A DNA stretch of 64,000 nucleotides from Chaetomium olivaceum (GCA_039881045.1 JAYWVB010000057.1:124001-188000), one strand, 5' to 3'; shown: positions 47,207 through 59,370, counted from the first letter of the stretch. Made by a program: numbers and translations. The notes: generated by a model from the sequence alone, not told the origin.

Positions 47207-48140
47207 GATGGTGACTGGTGAGTCTCGGTCCGGAGGAGTTAAGGGAGCCTGAATTGATGTGATGATGGATGGTGATGATAACCAAATCGGACGGCGCGTT
47301 ATGTCCTCTTATACCTGGAGCTCAGCACATTCATCGTCGGCATCACCGCCCGGGACTCCGTAACCTGACCAACTAGCGTAACCCTATGTCTCTCAATCTG
47401 TTGATGGCTCGACGTCGGGCTCCATGGTAGCGAATGCCAAGCTCACTGCGTTCAGAGACTCCTGAACCACAAAATGGTTCGATATCGCCTCCACCGTCGC
47501 GATACATCGCAGGCAACAGTTTAGTGTTTAGCGGCTGGCGGGCGGGACGGCCGAACCGCGCGATCTAGACCGCCTCAGCTGTCATCTGTCTCGGCACTTG
47601 GACCATAACCGTAGCCGGCATTCGCTCCGTTTGCGAGCTAGGTTGTATTGGTGTCAAGAAGCGGTATTTAGCGCTTAGCCCAGACTGCTAGCTGATCACC
47701 GCAAGATCCACCTCGTCTATGAATATGCCGTCGGGCTTTAGAGGACTTGCCAAGAGCGGGCGCCATGGTTGCACCCCGAGAGGTCCACTCCGAAAAGAAA
47801 ACTCCCAACTCCACACTAAGAGAATATCGACAAATTTTTGGTGGGACAATTGGGTGAGACAACAGACACGTAGCCAAACGGCCCCAATGACTAATTCGGT
47901 AGGAAAACCGGGACGGCGATATGGGGAAGTGGATCATGCGACCGAAAGGAGGGAGCCAATGGGTTAGCTGGAAAAGCGCAAAGTTATGAGGCATGTAATG
48001 ATCGGTGAACATTGAACATGTCGCCGAAGCGGGAAATAGGGCGCTTAGGGTGCCCTTTGACAAGGGCTGACTTATTTGTTGTAGAAGAGGGAACTCAGTT
48101 GAAGAAACCCGCTCGATAGGTAGAGGTAAGGTAAGGTAGG

Positions 48141-48374
48141 TGCTCTGGCCAAAAGCAGCCGAACACCGAAAGAAAAATGAGTTCGTGTGAGAAAGTAGAA
48201 AAGCAACCAAACAAGAATAGATGAAGGAAAGGAATAAAAAGATTAGCAGGTAGAAGAAATGTAAGTTGGGGTAAAAGAAGCTTTCTTTCAGGCTTTCGAA
48301 ATTGTTGTTTCGTTCTTACAATTTGAGTTTCTACACTTGGAGTGAGTCCGGCTTTTTGCTCATGCGGTGCCCGG
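48141..48374 (+). repeat. Diverged direct repeat, copy A
   Basis: Similar over about 230 bp to 50573-50805 in the same orientation. Both begin CTCTGGCCAAA, share GTCCGTGT/GTTCGTGT and AAATGTAA, and end CATGCGGTGC. Many point differences. Confidence 0.6.
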
Positions 48375-49181
48375 ATATCGTCGAATGTTTAAGTGATTGG
48401 TGTGGTTGCAATGGTGATAGCGTGGCCCATGTGAGACAGCTCGAAGCACGTCATTAAATAACTGCCATTGACGCACTACTTAGGGGTAGGTCGATAGTGA
48501 CGGCAGAAGGGGAGATTATTGGGCTTCTAATACAGGGAAACGATATGTCGGGCTGTCTTTCATCTCAAACTTTTGCCAGGCCACGTCTCAACCTAAAATG
48601 GTGGATCAAAGCCCCTATCTGAGATGAAGACCAAGCGCACTGCACAAGAATCAACCAAGAATCTAACCTCAACAGCGGTAAGGTGTACCTACCAATGGGT
48701 TTTGGTTAGAGTACCCCTTGGGATTATGGCTCATCCGTTGCCCCTTCCTTAGACGGCACAAAGGGTATGACCGTCGGACGGTGCCAGTTATTTGTATAGG
48801 TATTCTAAACGGTACCGTAGGCCCACGCCGCTTGCCGCTTTATCCACACGGGCAGCCTCCGAGTCTTGCTCAGTTGCCAGTTGTGTGTAGGCCCTAGTTG
48901 TGTGGCCAACGGTGGTAATGAAAGGGACCGGTTATCCAACTTCACCGGCGCCTCGTCTTTCCATTTAGCGTCCAATCCAGGGATGCGTCTTCCCCGCTTT
49001 CTTTGGCAATATCGACAAACGCCCTCAAACAATCTTTGTGCACCCCATCATAATGCACCACCGCACGCGAGGTTCAGACGAGGCGGCCAAACTTGGTCGG
49101 GTCTAATTCTTGCAACCGTGAATGTCAAACCCAGGATACGTTAGACATGTAGACACACACCTTTTCATAGCTAAATATGAG

Positions 49182-49221
49182 TTTTTTTTTTTTTCTTTTC
49201 TTTTTTTTTTTTTTTTTTTTT
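49182..49221. repeat. T-rich homopolymer tract
   Basis: T run broken by two C, in the promoter of the ammonia-lyase gene. Confidence 0.8.
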
Positions 49222-49401
49222 GAATGGGCGAGTTTTGAACATTCTCCCCTTTTCGTTTTTCTCCGCCTTCCCCTGACAACTGTCGCAGGAGGCCGCGAAT
49301 GTCTTGGCAGGGGGTTTAAGTTGTCCCCGCCTCCGGCTTAAAAAGGCCCCCCTGGCCAAGCCCAAGTCACCGCACTCAACAACTGCAAGAAAACCGCCGT
49401 C

Positions 49402-50548
49402 ATGTCATCTTTCCGCAGACCAATCTATGTGAATCCCGCCCCAAGAACGGCATTTTCGGCGGCAATGTCCGGGGCATTCGCATTCCACAAACAGTTTCTC
49501 GGGTATGCCGCGAGCCCACTCCTGGCATTGCCCGCCGTGGCCGAGGAATTGGGCGTGCGTGCGGTGTACGTGAAGCAGGAGAGTAACCGTTTCGGCCTGC
49601 CGTCTTTCAAAATCCTAGGCGCTTCTTGGGCTATCTACCAGGCTCTCCGATTGTCTTTGGGGTTGCCGGATAGGACGTCGTTCGACACCCTGATCGAACG
49701 TGTACGTGCGGAACCCGTGCCCGTTACACTCATTGCCGCGACGGAGGGTAACCATGGCCGTGCCGTGGCACGCGTCGCCCCAGAAGTTGTCGTTGCCATG
49801 TCGCATTTACGTCCCGCGCAATATGCACGTCGTCGCCCAGGAAAAGATTCGGTCTGAGGGAGCCGATGTGATGGTAGTTGACGGGGACTACGACTGCGCC
49901 GTTCAGATCGCAATAACGGTGTCTCAGGAGCTGCCTTGTGGCATGTTGGTGCAGGACACGGCGTTTGATGACTATGAGGATATTCCGGCTTGGGTGGTGG
50001 AAGGCTACGCGACCTTGCTGCGCGAGGCCGATACCCAGCTGAATTCCCTCGACCTCCAGGCTAGCCTTGTCGTGGCGCCGGTGGGCGTGGGCTCGTTTGC
50101 CCAAGCCGTGGCCACTCACTACAAATCACGCGAGACACCCGCTACAGTAGTAGCCGTGGAGCCGGAGAGCGCCCCCGGCCTCACTCACAGCTTGGAACAA
50201 GGCCGACTCACATCGGTTATCACCAGTGCTAGCATTATGGCGGGGATGAACTGCGGCACGGTGTCGTCCGCCGCTTGGTCGGTGCTGCAACAACTGGTTG
50301 ACGTCTCAGTTACTGTCTCGGACTGGGAAAGTCACTGCGCCGTTCGGGAACTGGCTGCTCTGTCGATCGACGCCGGCCCTTGTGGTGCTGCTTCGCTAGC
50401 GGCGATCCGCCGACTCAAAGGGGATGATTTGACCAGCTCTATCCTTCGATTACCCGAGTCAGTCGTTCTGCTTCTCAGCACGGAGGGCTCTCGTGAGTAC
50501 GATGTCCCAAAGGATGATTCCATGGATGACGCGGTGGCACTAGTCTAG
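49402..50548 (+). CDS. PLP-dependent ammonia-lyase (diaminopropionate ammonia-lyase / threonine dehydratase type), one apparent frame shift
   Basis: Fold-type II PLP enzyme that removes ammonia from an amino acid. Start MSSFRRPIYVNP. The lysine that binds PLP lies in GLPSFKILGASWA. The substrate/phosphate loop is TEGNHGRAVARVA. Further blocks are IYVPRNMHVVAQEKIRSEGA, MLVQDTAFDDYEDIPAWVVE and VVAPVGVGSFAQAV. The last of these, with VAVEPESAPGL, resembles diaminopropionate ammonia-lyase more than biosynthetic threonine deaminase. Substrate is not certain. The frame must shift at CCCC (49778-49781) to go from ARVA to QKLSLPCRIYVP. One extra C explains it. Repeat copy B begins 25 bp after the stop. 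Confidence 0.8.
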
Positions 50549-52020
50549 CTGCGTGGGGCGAGCAACTCGTCAGACTCTGGCCAAAGGATGCCGAACTCCA
50601 AAAGACAATAAGTCCGTGTAAAACAAAGTAGGAAAGCAAGAAAAGAAGACGAGATGGAAGAAAAAAATTAGAAACATGGGAACTTGGTAAAAGAAATGTA
50701 AATGGAGCAAAAGCAGTGTCCCCGGACATCTGTAGGACTCCGTTTCATTTCCAGAACTTGAGGTTCTGTGCTTGTAGTCCGACCGTTTTACCCATGCGGT
50801 GCTCGTCCAGACGGGCTCTCCCCGAAATACGCGGGGTTGAATAGGTACCTACCTTAATCAGACATCACCAACTAATGTGGGTACTGAGCTACACCTCACG
50901 CTATGGTAGGCGCTTATAGCGCTGTCTTTAGCTGTCATGATGCTGTTGTTGTGTATGTACATACTTACCAACTTCCAGGATGGTAATTCCTAGCTTGAGA
51001 TAGGCGATTGGGTTTTAACCACCAGTCTTCTTCCAAAGTCGTTGGCAACCAGCCCCAGTCGCGTTCAGTTATCGCCCCTGCTCTTGCCTCTTCCTGCAAT
51101 GGCAGCAAGCCTTGTTGTGCCTACCGATCTCTAAACCAGCATACCTACCGGTATTCTCGTTTCAATCCCCAGCCTCCATACACCCGCCAACCGAAACACT
51201 CCAGCATCAATACAAGCGCCATATGCATGGCTATGGGACCAGCCTTTCTGCCCTCGTCGGTCTGTGGAACTCACGACTGGCTCGAAAAGAAATTGGTCAA
51301 CAATGATCATGCATCTTTAATACCATGCGACTTTTGCGACAGCGGATGTCCGCTTACCCCAGCTCCCTTTTCCGCCCATGCATTTGACCTCTGTACAGAT
51401 CGTCCGGCGCCGGAGCGTTTCTTTCAGCGCAAGTACTACGCCGTTTGACACTTTCGAGAGTTCCAGTACTGTACCACCGTCCCCAAAGCTCAGGTCGAGG
51501 CCAGTCACCATTTTATTACCTAGGGACAGAGCCGGCATGGCTTCTACCAGTTGGATATGCCAACATGGACCGCGCGTGCAAATAATCTGGCAGGACCCTT
51601 CGAGAATGGTAGACAGATGGCGGACTGGTCGGGTGACTGGGGATTTGACCCCCTCGACCTGACTATGCCGCGAGATGTTTCCCGGCCCGCAAACTGAATC
51701 GACCTGCACACGCAAAAATTGTTTCTTGATGCTCTGTGTCAAATTCAATCGTGAATGACCCCTCTGAATTCCTGAGCAACTAATAGTGCGGTCCATGATG
51801 ATGTGTCGTCGAACGTATCTATGGGGAACCGGTCGAGGCCGCCCACAATGCCACTTCTCTATTGATCGGCGATTGGAAGACCAATGGCAAGTAGTGTGTG
51901 GGAGAGAGCACCTAAGCAACATATGTACTTGACAGCAGGTGAGAGCGGAAAGTCGACCACTCGTCTACGGCCAAGAACTACTACTTCGTTGACTTATTTG
52001 CTGCCGACTTACCCCCCGTT
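50549..52020. other. Intergenic with repeat copy B
   Basis: No gene recognised. The first 260 bp hold repeat copy B. The rest shows only short ORFs without features. Confidence 0.5.
50573..50805 (+). repeat. Diverged direct repeat, copy B
   Basis: Partner of 48141-48374; see there. It lies immediately 3' of the ammonia-lyase gene. Confidence 0.6.
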
Positions 52021-53734
52021 TTAGCTTATCGCCTTTAGTACATCTTCCAGGTTTTCTCCTGTCATAAGCTTGAACACCTCGGTGTACCGTCCCTTGGTTT
52101 TATCGACAACCTCAGGCGGCATCTCCACGTCGAGCTTGCCCTTCTGCTTTCTGTTAGCCTTGACAACAAATGGGTGTCTTCGTCTCTGCCGGGACACATT
52201 CTTCGGGGGCACGGTGATACGTACCAGGCCGTTGTCAGTCAACCAGTTCCTTAGAACCTGTTTGTCGACTATTATTTGTCAGCACCATTACCCCAGTTCA
52301 AGGCTGACCTCGGCAGTGAGAGAAACAATGGTGAGAATGGGTAGACGAACAAGAGTCCTGATCGCGCCCCGCTAATACATTGTTAGCATGAATTAGATCG
52401 ACATTAGCTAAGGTGGAGGACGAACTCTCATAATCGGCTTTGCTCCAGAACCGCGACGAGTCAGGACTAAGGAGTTGTGTCAGTGAATCCAACCCGTGCA
52501 TCACACTCGCCACGCCAATAAAACATCTGGCTTGGGGACGACGCACGTAAGGACCTCATCGACGAGATAAATGTCATCCGTCTCCTCATCCAGGCCAAAC
52601 TCGAACTTGGTATCCGCCTACCGAGGCAAAATGTCAACACAACGGTCCCCAAAGAACCAGACAAAAAGTGTCAGAGGACATCGGCCTACAATAATGATAC
52701 CGCGCTCCTCGGCGTAGGCAGCCCCGGCGTTGTAGCAGGCGAGAGCCAACTCCTCGAGACGCTCAGCATACTTGTCACCGACAATGCCTCTAGCTTCATC
52801 GGGTGAGATGTTGATGTCCTTGTCTCCGAGTTCTGCCTTGGTCGAGGGTGTGTAGATGGGCTCTGGGAGGCGCTCGCAACGCTTCAGCCCGGCTGGCTGC
52901 GGCAGGCCATGGATGGTTTGGGTCTCCTTGTACCTGTGCTATTGTCAGAATGTCACAATTAATGCATACATTAAATGATACCTACTCGTTCCAGGCGCTT
53001 CCGGTGACATATCCGCGCACTGTTTACGAGATGTTAACGGCACTGAACCGAAACCTCTTAGAAGATCAGGAACTTACCGATCGCCTCAATAGGGAAGATC
53101 TTAAGACGACTACGAAGTTCCGTCAGCGGTGTTAGTCAAGAAGGTTCGGCTCTGATTGCATACCGGACAGTCATGGAACGGCCACGAAGCATCTGTTGCT
53201 CTTCCTGAGAGAGGCCTGACGCCGGAGGAGGGCCTAGGTGGAGGAAGTGGTGCTTCAGGTCCGGCACGCGGGAGGAGAGCACCTCAAACCATTTGGCCGA
53301 CAGAAGGGTTAGGATGGCGCCCTTTGTGGGGATACCATTCTGCCACGTCACGGCGTTAGCAGGTGTTGCAAGCGGCATTCATGATACGGACATGGCGCAC
53401 TTTGAGGATGACGTCATAGGCGCTGATACGGTCTGCAATCGCAGTCAATGGTCAGGAACACACTGGCAGATTGAAACGCGAGCAGGGTCAAAAAGTACCC
53501 GAAGTGACAAAGAGGAGCGTCGGCTTTCCTCCATCAGGAAGAGAGTAGAGGTCCCTGTGTGAAGATCGGGTGTAAGTGAAGATGCATGCGCATGTCGGAT
53601 GTTTTGGGGTCTGTCCGGATACAAAACCCCAGACATTTTGTGCGAAAATTGGGTGGTGGGTGATCGAACCTGACTTTGCCCTGGGAAATCCGGGGCAACG
53701 ATGTGAGCTGAATGCTAGTCAATGCCTCGGCCAT
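52021..53734 (-). CDS. ade1: SAICAR synthetase (phosphoribosylaminoimidazole-succinocarboxamide synthase)
   Basis: Purine biosynthesis enzyme joining aspartate to CAIR with ATP, in the cytosol. Start MAEALTSIQLTSLPRISQGK at 53734. About eleven short introns are needed. The joined exons give KVRDLYSLPDGGKPTLLFVT, SDRISAYDVILK, NGIPTKGAILTLLSAKWFEV, FPIEAIVRGYVTGSAWNEYK, GLPQPAGLKRCERLPEPIYT, DTKFEFGLDEETDDIYLVDE, PDSSRFWSKADYE, SFDKQVLRNWLTDNGL and a tail MTGENLEDVLKAIS. All active-site blocks (KVRD, SDRISA, GYVTGS, DTKFEFG, DE(V)LTPDSSRFW) are present and no frame shift is needed. Three introns use GTTCG donors, unusual beside GTAAGT. The last intron (before KGKLDVEMPPEVV) has two possible donors. 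Confidence 0.88.
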
Positions 53735-54950
53735 TTTGTTGCAGTTTCCCAAATGTCGAAACAAAACAATGGAAATACAAGCAGCCTCACGCGATGCAAT
53801 ACAATGCACCAATCTTCCGACGCGTATGACTCTTCGTCAACCCGCTGTGGGAAAATCTCGCAGAGGAGACGCGATATCGGGGCGCGGGGCAGAACGAGTG
53901 GGGTGCTCCACAATACCCTTAAATTACCCCACATTGGACTTGACTTCACGCAACAACCTAACTCCTGCGAGAACACGCTGTGGATTCTGAAATGGCCAAT
54001 ATTAGAACCGTTCCGAGTGTAGAACCCGTTAGCCTGAATCTTTGTTCCTCAAGACTCAAACTGTGATTAATATTGTTGCACAGGCAAGGGTTCTTCCCCG
54101 TTAATTCGTGGGATCCCAGCCGAGTCATCTGGCTTTCAAAAAGTTTCAAGGGCAGTCGGGTGGTGGCCCAGTTCTTGAAATTCCCATTGCGGAGCAAGAG
54201 CAGCCAAGTCTAAGGAATGGCCTGGACCGGACCATATCGTTGCACAGTGCGTTGGCGCCGTTGGGGTATCGCTCTTCCCGCATTGACACAACAATGTGCC
54301 GCACTGTGGCGCGACTGAAAGAGCCTACCTTAGGTGCCCAGCTGCATCTGATGCGAGTTGCAATTGTTAGGCTTGTATGTACATTCATGGATGGTCCGAG
54401 GAACAGAATACGCCGCGAAACCGCGTGGGACAGGGCCGGCGGAACGTTCTGGATGTCACTGCATGTTGCCGAGCGTGAACTTTAGATGCAGTGTCTCATT
54501 GTCACGTAGTTCGTGGACAAAGTGGTCAAGATATTTGCCAATTACCCTTCGTTTGTCGCCATCATCGGTCGTCGGTCTTACAGCTATTGCAGCGCCGATG
54601 TTGGTCTGGATTTCGTTTGGCAGGTTCCTTGAAAGCCAGAGATGTACCCTTACCCAGCGAGGTATTAGGAGGTAACCCTTCGAAGGTAATGCAAGGACCT
54701 AACGGCTCCGTTTCACGGCCCATGAACTCCACCGGCCCTCGGCCTACTTTGCCCCGCGCCGAACCGGAGCTCCGGCGAAACTTGGCCAGAGCAACCCCTC
54801 CTCATCTCAACCCCTCCATCGCGTGCCGGTTCAAAACCTCCAACCAACCAACCTCAACACCAAAATCAACACATCACCAGAACCTACCCGACACATTTTA
54901 TAACACCCCTCCACAAAATCGCCACCACCGCCACCTCCTCCCCATTCAAA
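53735..54950. other. Intergenic, divergent promoters
   Basis: Shared upstream region of ade1 and the dehydrogenase gene. No gene recognised. The last 200 bp are strongly C- and A-rich, like a leader. Confidence 0.5.
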
Positions 54951-55900
54951 ATGAAGCTTCTCTATCCCACAACCCTCAACCTCAACCCCGCCCTCCTCGC
55001 CGGCTTCCCCACCCTTACCCTCCACCCCTACGACGCCAAATCCCCCACCCTCCCCGCCGACCTCCTCGACGCCACAATCCTCGTAACCTGGGCCAACACC
55101 GCCGCCAACCTCTCCTTCGCCGCCTCCCACCTCCCCCAGCTCCGCTGGATCCAATCCCTCGCTGCGGGCCCCAACGATGTCCTCGCCGCCGGCTTCGACA
55201 CCTCCCGCGTGACCATCTGCACGGGCTCCGGCCTGCATGACCACACCGTCGCCGAGCACGCCTCGGGCTGCTGCTGACGGCCGCCCGGCGGTTCCACGAG
55301 ATGCGCGACTGGCAGCGGCAGGGGAAGTGGCCGGCGCACCTGGGCGGGCCGCAGCCCGATCGGGAGCCGGGCACGTTCAGGACGCTGAGGGATGCGCGCG
55401 TGCTGGTGTGGGGGTTTGGGAATATCGCAAAGTGCTTGACGCCGATGCTGGTGGGGCTCGGTGCCACGGTGCGTGGCGTGGCGAGGACGCCGGGCGTCAG
55501 GGCCGGGGTCGAGGTGTTTGGGGAGGATAAGCTGCCCGAGTTGCTGCCGCAGACGGATGCGCTCGTGATGATCCTGCCGGGGGATGCGTCCACGAGGCAT
55601 GCGCTGAATAAGGAGCGGTTGGCGCTGTTGCCGAAGCATGCCTGGTTGGTCAATGTGGGCCGCGGGTCGTCGGTGGATGAGGATGCGTTGTTTGAGGCGC
55701 TGGAGAAGGAGGAAATTGGGGGTGCCGCGCTGGATGTGTTCGAGCAAGAGCCGCTGCCGGAGGGGGATAAGCTGTATATGGCGAAGAACTTGGTGCTCTC
55801 TCCTCACGCGGCGGGAGGCAGGCCGCAGGGCGCGGAGGAGTTGATTGTGGACAACTTGCGCAAGTTCCTGGCGGGGCAGGAGATGCGGAATGTGGTTTAA
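54951..55900 (+). CDS. D-2-hydroxyacid dehydrogenase, one apparent frame shift
   Basis: NAD(P)-dependent dehydrogenase of the D-isomer 2-hydroxyacid family (glyoxylate/hydroxypyruvate reductase type). Start MKLLYPTTLNLNP. Substrate-domain block RWIQSLAAGPNDV; linker TGSGLHDHTVAEHA; nucleotide loop VWGFGNIAKCL; catalytic Arg in NVGRGSSVDEDAL; Glu in DVFEQEPLP; His in LSPHAAGGRP. Homology passes from EHASG to LLLTAARRFHEMRDWQ only with a one-base change at GGG (55265-55267). A missing G is the simplest cause. Single exon, about 316 residues when read through. Substrate not determined. Confidence 0.85.
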
Positions 55901-56323
55901 TGGCCGTGAGTCTATGAGCTTAGAACGAGCCTCACGTCAGCCGGAAGGTAGACTATAGATAGCGAGAGTGGTTCGATTAAAATTAGACCAACCTGGCTTC
56001 CGAGCTGTTATCACGTCCCTGAACATATCTTTCATTCACGTTTCAGTTTACGAGTAGAATAACACAGAACCGAGGCTTTTAGCATCTGTGATCTTGACGA
56101 GAGGCTGATGGCCAAGTACACGGATAAGGCGGGGAGTGATGAGGGCTGGATGCAATAGAGATAGACTTTGGATCAACGCCTAATAATCTAAACCGAACTG
56201 TGGCAGCTGCCTGGTATCAAAAACATAACAAATAAATATTACATAGATGCACGTCATTTCCCCGCTTCAAACAATCCCATCGTCCACGCACCAAACGCGA
56301 CAGCTGGCAAGGCACCGACGAAC
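55901..56323. other. Convergent 3' intergenic region
   Basis: No gene seen between the dehydrogenase and the F-box/ankyrin gene. Confidence 0.55.
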
Positions 56324-57364
56324 TCACCCGACGGTCTCCGCTAACCTTAATTCCTCGGGGGTCAGCTGGCTGCGAGATACGGTGCAATGCCCCGAGATAT
56401 CCTCCCCCGGTACCCCGTAGTCGTACCTATGCTGCCGGCACGCTGACTTCTCGCAGACCCGGCGATGCAAAAGTTCGGCAAAGTGCTGCCGGATCTGCGG
56501 GTAGGGCGAGTCGATGCCCAGGAGAAAAAGCGAGGCCCCGATTTTGGATATCGGGTCGGGGCGGGTGGCTGGTAGCGGCGGGGGGTATGGGCGCAGGGCA
56601 GGGTTGGCGCCGTACAGGAGAAGGGTCATGACCGTCCTCGCGATCAGCTGACCCCCGCCGGGGAGCCCGTCCGCCCACCGATGCACCTCGTACTTTGCCA
56701 TGACCCTGTACAGGATCGTGGCACCGCTACGGGTGCGCTGGTCGGGGTCGGCGCCCCGCTCCAGCAAGCAGCGGACGATGGAGGGGCACAGGCACAGGGC
56801 GGCCTGCTCCAGCGCGGTGTATTCGATGCCGCGGATGGTGGACACGACGGCGTCGGGCTTGGCCATGTGGTTTACCAGTTTCGCGGCGACACCGAGGTGG
56901 CCCTGGGTGATGGCCAAAGACAACGGGGTGACCGGGCAGGCATCGGCCCACGGGTGTGCCAGTACCGAGTAGCACAGCGCGACGTCGATCTTGGCACAGA
57001 CATCCGCCCCGTGCGATAGCAACAGCCGCACGATGTCGATCTGGTTTCGTACGACGGCTATGGCGAGGAGGGTTGTGTCGCCCGAAAACTCCTGCATGTC
57101 GGGCGAGATGTTGATCGTGGCGTTGACGTCGACGCCAGCGGCGATGAACTTGGCCACGGATTCGGTAGCGCCGGTCCTAATGCAGCGTACGAGGCCGATG
57201 GATTTGTGCTCGGCGGCATCGCGGGTGTAGGGAAGCTTGGAGGTAAAGGTGTGGAGAAATCTGGAGGACTGGCCGAGGGAAGACAGGCTGCTCTGGTCGA
57301 GAGACTCGAGGATTTCGTAAATCAACTCGGCGGGCAATGAGCCCAGATCAATGGTTCTGGTCAT
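56324..57364 (-). CDS. F-box / ankyrin repeat protein
   Basis: Single exon. Start MTRTIDLGSLPAELIYEILE (57364) opens directly with the F-box, so I prefer it to the in-frame ATG at 57493. Ankyrin repeats follow: GVDVNATINISPDMQEFSGD.TLLAIAVVRNQIDIVRLLLSHGADV, TPLSLAITQGHLGVAAKLV and YTALEQAALCLCPSIVRCLLERGADPDQ. A typical fungal F-box/ankyrin arrangement, suggesting a substrate adaptor of an SCF ubiquitin ligase. About 346 residues. Substrate unknown. Confidence 0.82.
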   Translation of the reverse strand: MTRTIDLGSLPAELIYEILESLDQSSLSSLGQSSRFLHTFTSKLPYTRDAAEHKSIGLVRCIRTGATESVAKFIAAGVDVNATINISPDMQEFSGDTTLLAIAVVRNQIDIVRLLLSHGADVCAKIDVALCYSVLAHPWADACPVTPLSLAITQGHLGVAAKLVNHMAKPDAVVSTIRGIEYTALEQAALCLCPSIVRCLLERGADPDQRTRSGATILYRVMAKYEVHRWADGLPGGGQLIARTVMTLLLYGANPALRPYPPPLPATRPDPISKIGASLFLLGIDSPYPQIRQHFAELLHRRVCEKSACRQHRYDYGVPGEDISGHCTVSRSQLTPEELRLAETVG

Positions 57365-57574
57365 TGTGATAGGGTCGAGTCGATGAACTAAGGTAAATGA
57401 GGTGAAGGTGGGAAAACACCAACAGCAATTCCTCCATCTGGCGAGAAATTTATACCTTTGTTGGTTGAACCGTAATAAGGTTCCCCGTCCCACATGATAC
57501 CAAAGGACGTTCGTGCGCTCTCACGGGTCTGTCTTTGTGGAGTCGGTATGCGGACATAAGGTCCGCAGACAGTC

Positions 57575-58663
57575 TCATCTTGCTTGCTGCGTGTCCGAGT
57601 CCCTTTGTTTGTCGGTCGAATGCTCCGCCCGCCATAGCTCCTTTTCCCGTCTGAGCGAGAGGCGCACCCAATGGACGGAAATGGTCGCCCAGATAAGCAC
57701 AAAAATAAGGGGGCTGCCCCAACCTGCACGGGCCGTTAGCAAGCAGTTGGTTATAACAACAGGGAGAGAGATAGATAGCAACAACGCAGACATACCAACT
57801 CCGTAGGCCACCTTCTCGGGCACGGTCCAGACAACCACCATGGTCCCAATCCCATCGAACAATGCACCGGCCGCCCAAAACCAATTCTGCTGCGCAATCA
57901 TCTTCCGAAACCGGGGACTGGTCTCATACCGCGCCACCAACGCATTCCGATACTCTCTACCGCCCGCACCATCCACCCCAACAATATCCTCCACCAGCGT
58001 AAACACCAACGGTGGCACCCTGGCGCCCTTTTCAACCGAGCTGATCTTGAAAGGCGCCGGCCGACGCGTCGCGTTCATCCAGCCGCTCCACACTAACTGC
58101 ATGCCAATCTGGATAAAAAACAACGACACCGGTATCGCCAGCGGCCGCACTATCGGGGGGTGGGGCACGGACGCGCCGATGAGGATGGCGGTCATGACGG
58201 TGTAGCCGAACGACAAGGTCCAGTGGGTGAAGTCGAAGCTCCAGCGAGTGCCGCCGACGGGGCGGTAGGTGTCGCCCATCCAGATGAGCTTGATGCAGCG
58301 CAGACCGAACTCGATGCCCGTGACGATGCCGAAGAAGGAGGTGATGATAGCAAACACGATGCCCGGGCGTAGGGTGGTGCCGAGGACGAGGCCATAGTAG
58401 AGTGAGATTGGTAGTAGGCTGGACTCGAGCACGAGGAGAAAGACTATGATGGAGAGCTTGACCTTGTAGTCAAGGATGCGGTAGCGTAGGCGCGGGAGGC
58501 CGGGTAGCTCGGCGAAGTCAACGGGGCCTGTGATGGCTGCCTGGGAATGGGATTGGGAGGTGGTGGCTGTGGTGCTGGTGTCGGAAGTGGAGGGTGGTGG
58601 CTCCTTGGGTTCATCGTGTTCTTTTGTTTGGTTGGTCATGGTGTTGGTATTGCTGTGTTCCAT
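57575..58663 (-). CDS. Fungal integral membrane protein, multi-helix
   Basis: Two exons with an intron at 57795-57724 (GTATGT, CTAAC branch site, GCAG) whose length is a multiple of three, so the unspliced frame also stays open. Start MEHSNTNTMTNQT at 58663 lies in a strong CCGCCATGG context; another ATG is at 58750. A low-complexity Thr/Ser tail is followed by about seven to eight helices, for example LSIIVFLLVLESSLLPISLY, GIVFAIITSFFGIVTGI and IPVSLFFIQIGMQLVWSGWM. It resembles a widespread uncharacterised Pezizomycotina membrane family; no function is known. Confidence 0.72.
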   Translation of the reverse strand: MEHSNTNTMTNQTKEHDEPKEPPPSTSDTSTTATTSQSHSQAAITGPVDFAELPGLPRLRYRILDYKVKLSIIVFLLVLESSLLPISLYYGLVLGTTLRPGIVFAIITSFFGIVTGIEFGLRCIKLIWMGDTYRPVGGTRWSFDFTHWTLSFGYTVMTAILIGASVPHPPIVRPLAIPVSLFFIQIGMQLVWSGWMNATRRPAPFKISSVEKGARVPPLVFTLVEDIVGVDGAGGREYRNALVARYETSPRFRKMIAQQNWFWAAGALFDGIGTMVVVWTVPEKVAYGVGMSALLLSISLPVVITNCLLTARAGWGSPLIFVLIWATISVHWVRLSLRREKELWRAEHSTDKQRDSDTQQAR

Positions 58664-59370
58664 GGCGGGTGGTCTAGAACTCGGCTTCAAAATGTCGAGA
58701 TGTTTTATCGAATCGAGGGTTGGAATTGAAGTAGACGGGAAAGGCAGCACAAGATAAACTTATTTCTTAAATAATTTATGGGATTCAAGGTGCCGGTGAT
58801 GTTCGTGTAAACAGTAATTGAACCCAGGTCTGCGCCTCGCAAATCGAAACGTTATGATGTGTGCCATGGCCTGGCAATGATCTGCCAAAGGAAACAAGCG
58901 GATATATCTGGATTTCAATGACGCGAATTGACCAGCTGTTGGAGATCTGTGTAAACATGGTTCTCGGCTTCCGTCAGGGAATGATGTCATCACCAACTTG
59001 TGGCGATCCTTGGTGATCCAACCCTGGCTCAATGAAACCTGGCCTGCTGGCGTGCCTGGATACGCATGACCCTAACCCTACCACCTTCCCCCTTTCTCCA
59101 ACAACTGCACTAGGCCCACGCAGCGACCAAACTACAACTGATGGAAAGACGGGTTGCAAAAGAAAACAGGCCATCACTCGAGCCTCAATGGTATTTATTG
59201 CATAACTTCGAATGATCAACAATTAGTAACTGATAATAAAAATCGTGAAGGGAAGAGGACCTGACGCTTATGCCTCTTCAACGCCCGTTGCTTTTCCCTG
59301 TCCCGCCCTTGTTTTTCTTCTGGTTTCTCATTACTGTGTAACACACCGACATATTGGCACAGCCAATACC
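58664..59370. other. Intergenic
   Basis: 5' flank of the membrane protein gene and 3' flank of the receptor gene. A tRNA-like stretch near 58815-58890 is too degenerate to call. Confidence 0.5.

Larger units (their letters stand above)
47207..49401. other. Intergenic, 2.2 kb, with repeat copy A and a T tract
   Basis: No gene recognised. It holds a diverged repeat copy (48141-48374) and a long T-rich run (49182-49221) about 180 bp upstream of the next start codon. Confidence 0.5.

Noticed and set aside
58815..58890. Another tRNA-like stretch (GGGTTCAATTAC)
   Set aside because: No acceptor stem and a broken T stem.
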